Below, piece by piece: positions 59,301-64,000 of a stretch of DNA of 64,000 nt. Each line of letters opens with the position of its first letter. Positions within the stretch are counted from its first letter, which is position 1. The position numbers were made by a program, and so were the translations under genes. The notes beneath the pieces were generated by a model. The model made no database searches. It was not told where the DNA came from and saw nothing but the letters and a program-made list of their open reading frames with translations. The stretch lies in contig WBMV01000850.1 in NCBI GenBank assembly GCA_013396655.1, forward strand, positions 558,001-622,000, given 5' to 3'. Source of the stretch: Campylorhamphus procurvoides (taxonomy: Eukaryota; Chordata; Aves; Passeriformes; Dendrocolaptidae).

Positions 59301-60640
59301 CTGGCTCTAAATAGGCAAATAAAGATGATACAGGTTTCTAATTATATACATTAGTCTACAAGTTGAGGCTTGTAGTGGCTTCCCACATAGACCATCACCA
59401 ATGGGTGCGTTAATGACGTGCCTGGAGATTTGGAGTAGCCTTTGTGAGAAAGGAGAGGCCTTTTAGCCTCATTTGTAGGGTGTGAATTCTGATTACATTA
59501 GCTGACATTCTTCCAGGACCGGCTGTCCTCTTCACTCCTGAATTTAAGCAAACCTTTGTGCATTCAGGCAGACTGAGGGGATGAATGGAAACTGTTCCCT
59601 GCCATCCGTGCCCAATCCTGTGCTAAAGGCTGCAGTGCCAACAGCCTTGGTCCTTCTACAGGAAGATGTCTCAGTGACTGGCTGCTAGGAAACAGATTTT
59701 CAGGATCAGTGTTAATTAGGCAACAGTGTTAGGGGAGAGAGCTCTGCAGGGCAGCAGCTCCAGCCACTGATGGACGCTGAGACAAAGCTCACTGTTTAAC
59801 CTTCACCTTGACATTTAGTTTTTAGAACAGCAGACATTTATCCTGCTGTAATGTTCCACTCCAACGACTTTTATCTTTTGCACTTCTTGGTTAAAGTACA
59901 GAATAACTGACTGGGACTGGAAGGTGTTGCAGGGGCCAGTGGTGTCACAGAGAGCTGGGTTTGGAATGGGCAGTATTTACTGTGGGCTTGCTTTGATACT
60001 ATTTTTTTTTCTGGAGGTTTTTTAATTTTTAGACCCAATTCCCTCCAGGCCACACTGGTGAGTATACCTGAACTGGATGGGTCTGGCTGAGCAGGCCTTG
60101 CCTTATACAATTAGGTTGTATCCTCTGACAATCCTTGGCATTCAATCTTCACAGCCAAATTCCAGCCCCGGTTCTCTTGGGAGAGCTGAGGTGTTTCTGG
60201 GAGGTGAGTGGGCAGCAGTCCCATTCCAGCTCTGTCACTCCCTTGGGGACACACAGCAGGGTGTAATTTTTGTATATGTGTAATTTCTCCTCATCTAAGA
60301 AACTGGTGGTAAGACCCTCCCCTACCTCAGAGGGATGTTGATGCTTAATTTGTTTAATAATAGTAAAGGATTCTTTTGGATTTCTATAATATTTTATATC
60401 CAGAGGATAGCAAGTATGACTGCTAATCTTGTTTAAACTGACATTCTGTGATCAAGTTGTTTTCTTAGAGCATCAGTCTTCATTTTGTTTTTATGTCTAA
60501 CTTTTTAAGGGTCAGTCTTACAGATAAAGTACTTAGTTAATGCAGTAATTAATCAATTAGTGTTGATTAAAGTGTTTTATCAGTGCATTAAATGGAAATG
60601 GAACACTAATTTTTAATAAAGTGTTATATTTTGTCTTCTG
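56323..60640 (+). other. TNFAIP1: TNFAIP1 3' UTR and downstream spacer
   Basis: From the TAA stop towards SGSM2. No exon on either strand. In particular, the minus-strand POLDIP2 found here in mammals is not recognisable. Two canonical AATAAA hexamers stand out, at 59318-59323 and 60615-60620. The second is followed by a GT-rich stretch (GTGTTATATTTTGTCTTCTG), the classic downstream element, and would imply a long UTR of about 4.3 kb. An earlier end near 58.4-58.7 kb using a variant signal is equally possible. Confidence 0.5.
60615..60620 (+). promoter_or_regulatory. Candidate polyadenylation signal
   Basis: AATAAA directly followed by a G/T-rich element, the best-formed polyadenylation site after TNFAIP1. 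It would separate TNFAIP1 from the SGSM2 promoter. Confidence 0.45.
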
Positions 60641-60819
60641 TGATTTGATCCCCAGCGAGGATTTGGGATTCCTGAAGCACAAAAGTGCTGTAGCAGCAGT
60701 TGGATTTGGGATCACACAGATGGTCCATACCTGTGCCCTGTGTGTGTGTACAAATGCTGTGATCAGCTCCAGGACAGTTAAGAGGCCAGGGTGGATCCGT
60801 GTCCTGGGGGATTGCCCCT

Positions 60820-61195
60820 GTTCCTAGGGATCCCTCCCATTCCCAGGATCATTCCCAGGGATCCCGTTCTCAGGCTCACTCCCATTCCCAGGGATTGCTC
60901 CCATTCCCAGGATCATCCCCGGGATCGCTCTTATTCTCAGGCTCATTCCGATTCCCGGGGATCGCTCCCATTCCCAGGATAACTCCCAGGATCGTTCCAG
61001 GGGATCGCTCCCATTCCCAGGATCATTCCCGGGATCACTCCCAGGATCATTCCAGGCTCATTCTCATTCCCAGGATCATTCCCAGGGATCGCTCCCCTTC
61101 CCAGGCTCATTCCCATTCCCAGGGATCGCTCGTATTCCCAGGCTCGTTCCCATTCCCAGGAATCTCTAGAGCCCATCTCCATCCCCATTCCCGGG
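60820..61195 (+). repeat. Minisatellite (CTCCCATTCCCAGGATCATT-like)
   Basis: About 375 bases of diverged tandem units built from ATTCCCAGGATC and GGGATCGCTCCC, with a period near 29-31 bases that is itself two related halves. It ends about 65 bases before the CRE of the SGSM2 promoter. It generates long repetitive spurious frames on both strands. Confidence 0.9.
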
Positions 61196-61372
61196 TTCTC
61201 CTCCCTCGTTCCCTGGCGCCCCCCCGTGGCCGGGCCGTGCCCGCGGCCCCGCCCCTCGCGGTGACGTCACGCCGCGCTGAAGATGGCGGCGGGCCGGGGC
61301 CGGGGCTCCGAGCAGGGCCGGGGGTCGGAGCGGTGCCCGCGCCCGCCGCTCTGAGCGGCCCGACCCGCCACC
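61196..61372 (+). promoter_or_regulatory. SGSM2: SGSM2 CpG promoter with CRE and YY1 sites
   Basis: CpG-dense, TATA-less. A palindromic CRE, TGACGTCA, lies at 61262-61269 and a textbook YY1 motif, AAGATGGCGGC, at 61280-61290. YY1 sites of this type usually lie at or just after the transcription start, so initiation near 61270 and a leader of about 100 bases are inferred. The start codon follows GCCACC, a perfect Kozak context. Confidence 0.75.
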
Positions 61373-61429
61373 ATGAGCTGCTCGGCGGACGCCGTGAAGG
61401 AGAAGCTGCTGTGGAACGTGAAGAAGGAG
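61373..61429 (+). CDS. SGSM2: Small G protein signalling modulator 2, coding exon 1 (partial)
   Basis: First coding exon only, 19 codons, ending at GAG|GTGAGG. The peptide core DAVKEKLLWNVKKE matches the N-terminus of vertebrate SGSM2, and the boundary is where the RUN-domain sequence VKQIMEEAV would continue. The paralogue SGSM1 differs in this core. SGSM2 is a RabGAP with an N-terminal RUN domain and a C-terminal TBC domain, acting on Rab32/38-type GTPases in organelle trafficking. The next exon is not present before the window ends. Only 19 residues support the call, but the match, Kozak context and promoter agree. Confidence 0.82.
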
Positions 61430-64000
61430 GTGAGGGCGGAGGCGAGGGGGGCTGTGCGGCGGGCAGAGCCCCGCGCTGGGTTCGGGTCGGGGGTCCCTGT
61501 GGGGAAGGAGCATCCTGAGGGCTCCGGGCGGGCCCCGCGGCTCTGCCCGGGCTGTGCCGGCACCGCGGCGGCTCTGAGGGGACAGCGGTGGGTTTTCCCC
61601 GTGCTGCGCCCCTGGAGAAGGGATATGTGGCTCCCGAGGCTGCTGCTGCGGCAGGAGGATCCCACCGACTCGCATTCCTGCGGCCGCGTTCCCAGCACTG
61701 CTCGGGTTTTCGGGCTTCTCTTTGGCTGTGAGCTTTGGAGGAGACAAGGGGGGAAAGCGGGGGTGAAGGGCGGCGTTCCTGAGGGACCCCCGGGGGAGGC
61801 GGCGCTGGGCAGGGGTAATTGGGGTGGCTGATTGGGATAGCGCACACCTGCGTGCCATCCACATGGGTGGTTCTCAGGGCCATGTGCGCACAGGGAGCTC
61901 CCCCGGCACCGGGTTTGGCCACACTGGCATTTGGGGCTCGGCAGGGCTCCTGCTGCGGGGCTGGGCTGGGACAGCCCCGGTGCAGAGCAGGGTCCCGCAG
62001 GAGGATCCTGCAGGAGCTGCCCGTGCCGTGCACAGCCTCGGACCGCGGCACCTCCGGAGCATCCCCCGGCTGCGGCTCCATCCTCTCCCCGGGCACACGA
62101 GGGCCGGGCTCTGTGGCACTGACCGTGTACCTGCCCGTCCTTACGCGTGAGTGGAGTGAAGGTGTAGTGTGTTATCCGTCACAGCAATAATTGGTGTTTT
62201 AAAGAGGTGCCTGCCCTACTGTTCCTTCCCCTCCCCGGGTCACCGCTGGGGAATCAGCAGCAGCCGGGGAGGAGGATTGATCAAAGCTGAGCTGAAAAGT
62301 TGTTGCTGCCACCGAGGTTCCTGAGCCCGGCTCTGGTGTCCTGATATTCCTTAGTGTTGAAACCAGAACGCATCAGGTATTTCAGTCAGCATGGGGAGAG
62401 TGGAAGGGGTAGAGCAGGGACAGACATGTACGATATGTATGCAGAGCAGCAGGACCATGTCCTGGAATAACCTAGACAGCCCCTGGATGTGGGGCAGGTG
62501 GTACCTGCTGAATGAAGTAATGAACCTGTCGCTTGAATTAGAAATTTTAGCTTAAACTGTAACTCTTTGAGCCAAGACAGTGTAAGGTTTTATTTAGAAG
62601 TGAATGTGCTTGCTCTCCTGGGTAATGTTAAATATATAAATAAATCTGAGAAATGTTTTCCAAATCTGAATATTACAGTCTTGTGCTAATGTACGAGATG
62701 GAAAGTGAAATGGATTTTCATGATCCAAGCCAGCTTGAGCTGAGGAGAACAAGTGGTATGTAATTAAAAAATTGGAGACTAATTTGCTTTTGAAGTCTCT
62801 AAAATGTTTTTAATTGGCCTCTGGCTTTTAAATTAGTTGAATAATGCTTGAAAGTGTTATTTGTACCTTCTTTGTCATCTGCATTTTTGTTTTGTCATTG
62901 ATCTGTTTTTTCCTTCTCCAGACCTTCACAAATGCTCTTTTAGAACATGTATAGTGGCTTGGCTTTTTGGGGGTTAGCCAGAGCTTTCCAGCCTAAAATA
63001 GCCATCAGAGCTTTTGGTGTTTGTAAGCAGGTTGAGATAACACGCCTCACCTGTGCCCTCACAGGCATGTGGAACAGCCCCTGTCTGTGCTCACAGTCAG
63101 AAAATGGGTTCAGGAAGCAGCTGGGACACTGAGATGGAGATTTTATTTGTCTTAAATAATCAATTGATGGAAGCAGGAATTGAACACAAGCCACTAGTAA
63201 CCACCCACCAGATGATCATGCCCTTAATGACTGTAATTAACTTCTTCCGATAGAATTTTCAACCTCATTTTTTATCCTGTGTGACTTTTCACACAGCCAC
63301 TTCTGCCTGCTGCCTGCTGTGTGCTGGTGGGCTTGCTGGGAAAACCTGACTCATCCATGTCCATTCTCAGAGCCATCGTTCCCTTTTGTCATCCTTTAAA
63401 CCCAGACTCTACTTCCCATTAAATTATATTCCCATAACCCCAGTATCCAAAGGAGTTCAGAGGCACCAGGTTCTTTCTGTGTGCTCTTCCACCAAGCCTG
63501 TTAAAATTCACTTGTCTTTGCAAAATATATAACTGTCATCTCCAAAGTCACTCGGTGCAAAGTGTTTAGTTTATTGTGCCTCACCCTCTCAGCTAAAACT
63601 TCTGCATTTTTCCTTTGGGAAATTTAATGCTGTTTGCTCTTCCTCAGATGGACTTTCAGTTCCCACTGGTAGGGAATGTATTTTGTTGGCTCTCACAGAA
63701 AGGAAGACATGCAATGTGTTTTGAAAACGTAACTCTGCTGGGATTCATGCTGAGGCTGCTTGGAAGTTCACGTTTCAAACATTTATCTCTCTCCGCAGGA
63801 AAATCTGTTGTGACAAGCAGAGTCGTAAAACAGGCTTTTCTCTGGCCATTTCCTTCTGCCTCCTGAAATGGAAGGTTTTGCCATTTCTGGGTTTAAACAC
63901 GGCACTTTCTAGCTGTGAAACAAACAGGATAACAATAACCTTAGCCGTTCCACCCTGAAAGATTTCAGACTGCTTCATAAACAAAATGCCTCGACTTGCA
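61430..64000 (+). other. SGSM2: SGSM2 intron 1 (start)
   Basis: CpG-rich for the first 0.7 kb, then AT-rich. I recognise no RUN-domain exon and no other gene. Open frames on both strands at 61.4-62.1 kb reflect GC composition. Confidence 0.7.

Noticed and set aside
60799..62096. Long open frames on both strands around SGSM2 exon 1
   Set aside because: Produced by the ATTCCCAGG minisatellite and the CpG island; only the 19-codon SGSM2 exon has a family match and a proper donor.

Overview
The window is vertebrate nuclear DNA, almost certainly from a bird. The evidence is short GC-rich promoters, compact genes, fragments of CR1 retrotransposons (the dominant avian LINE) and avian-type endogenous-retrovirus LTRs. 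The genes carry GT-AG introns and encode proteins nearly identical to mammalian orthologues. Gene identities come from comparing conceptual translations with remembered vertebrate proteins; no database search was run. Songbird rather than galliform ancestry is only a guess, based on the LTRs.

Layout. 1-913 is intergenic with a CR1 remnant. 914-1726 is a CpG-rich promoter region with ten ATTGG (reverse CCAAT) pentamers, all in one orientation, ending in a 186-base N gap (1727-1912). 2555-38839 is NLK (+), 11 coding exons encoding 526 aa; its third intron has minor-spliceosome (U12-type) signals. 40.3-42.4 kb is intergenic and holds a probable solo LTR with a 6-base target-site duplication. 42441-42730 is an array of GGGCGTGG-like boxes directly before TMEM97 (+, 42744-45792, 3 exons, 172 aa). 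TMEM97 intron 1 holds three single-N contig joins and a false 374-base duplication; overlaps show that one contig is in the wrong place. IFT20 (-, 47602-49216, 4 coding exons, 132 aa) is divergent from TNFAIP1 (+, coding 52002-56322, 6 coding exons, 312 aa), and both appear to use one CpG-rich promoter near 49.2-49.4 kb. After about 5 kb and a minisatellite comes the first coding exon of SGSM2 (+, 61373-61429), whose remaining exons lie beyond the window.

The genes are not an operon or pathway: NLK is a proline-directed kinase acting in Wnt/Notch/FOXO signalling, TMEM97 is an ER/lysosome sterol-related membrane protein (sigma-2 receptor), IFT20 is a ciliary transport subunit, TNFAIP1 is a BTB adaptor for CUL3 ubiquitin ligase, and SGSM2 is a RUN/TBC RabGAP. 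The order NLK-TMEM97-IFT20-TNFAIP1 matches human 17q11.2. SGSM2 in the place of POLDIP2 does not; in human it lies on 17p13.3.

I found no evidence for a wholly new biological system. The strongest observations are the ATTGG array, the U12-type NLK intron, the misordered contig in TMEM97 intron 1, and GC-rich tandem arrays beside several of the promoters.
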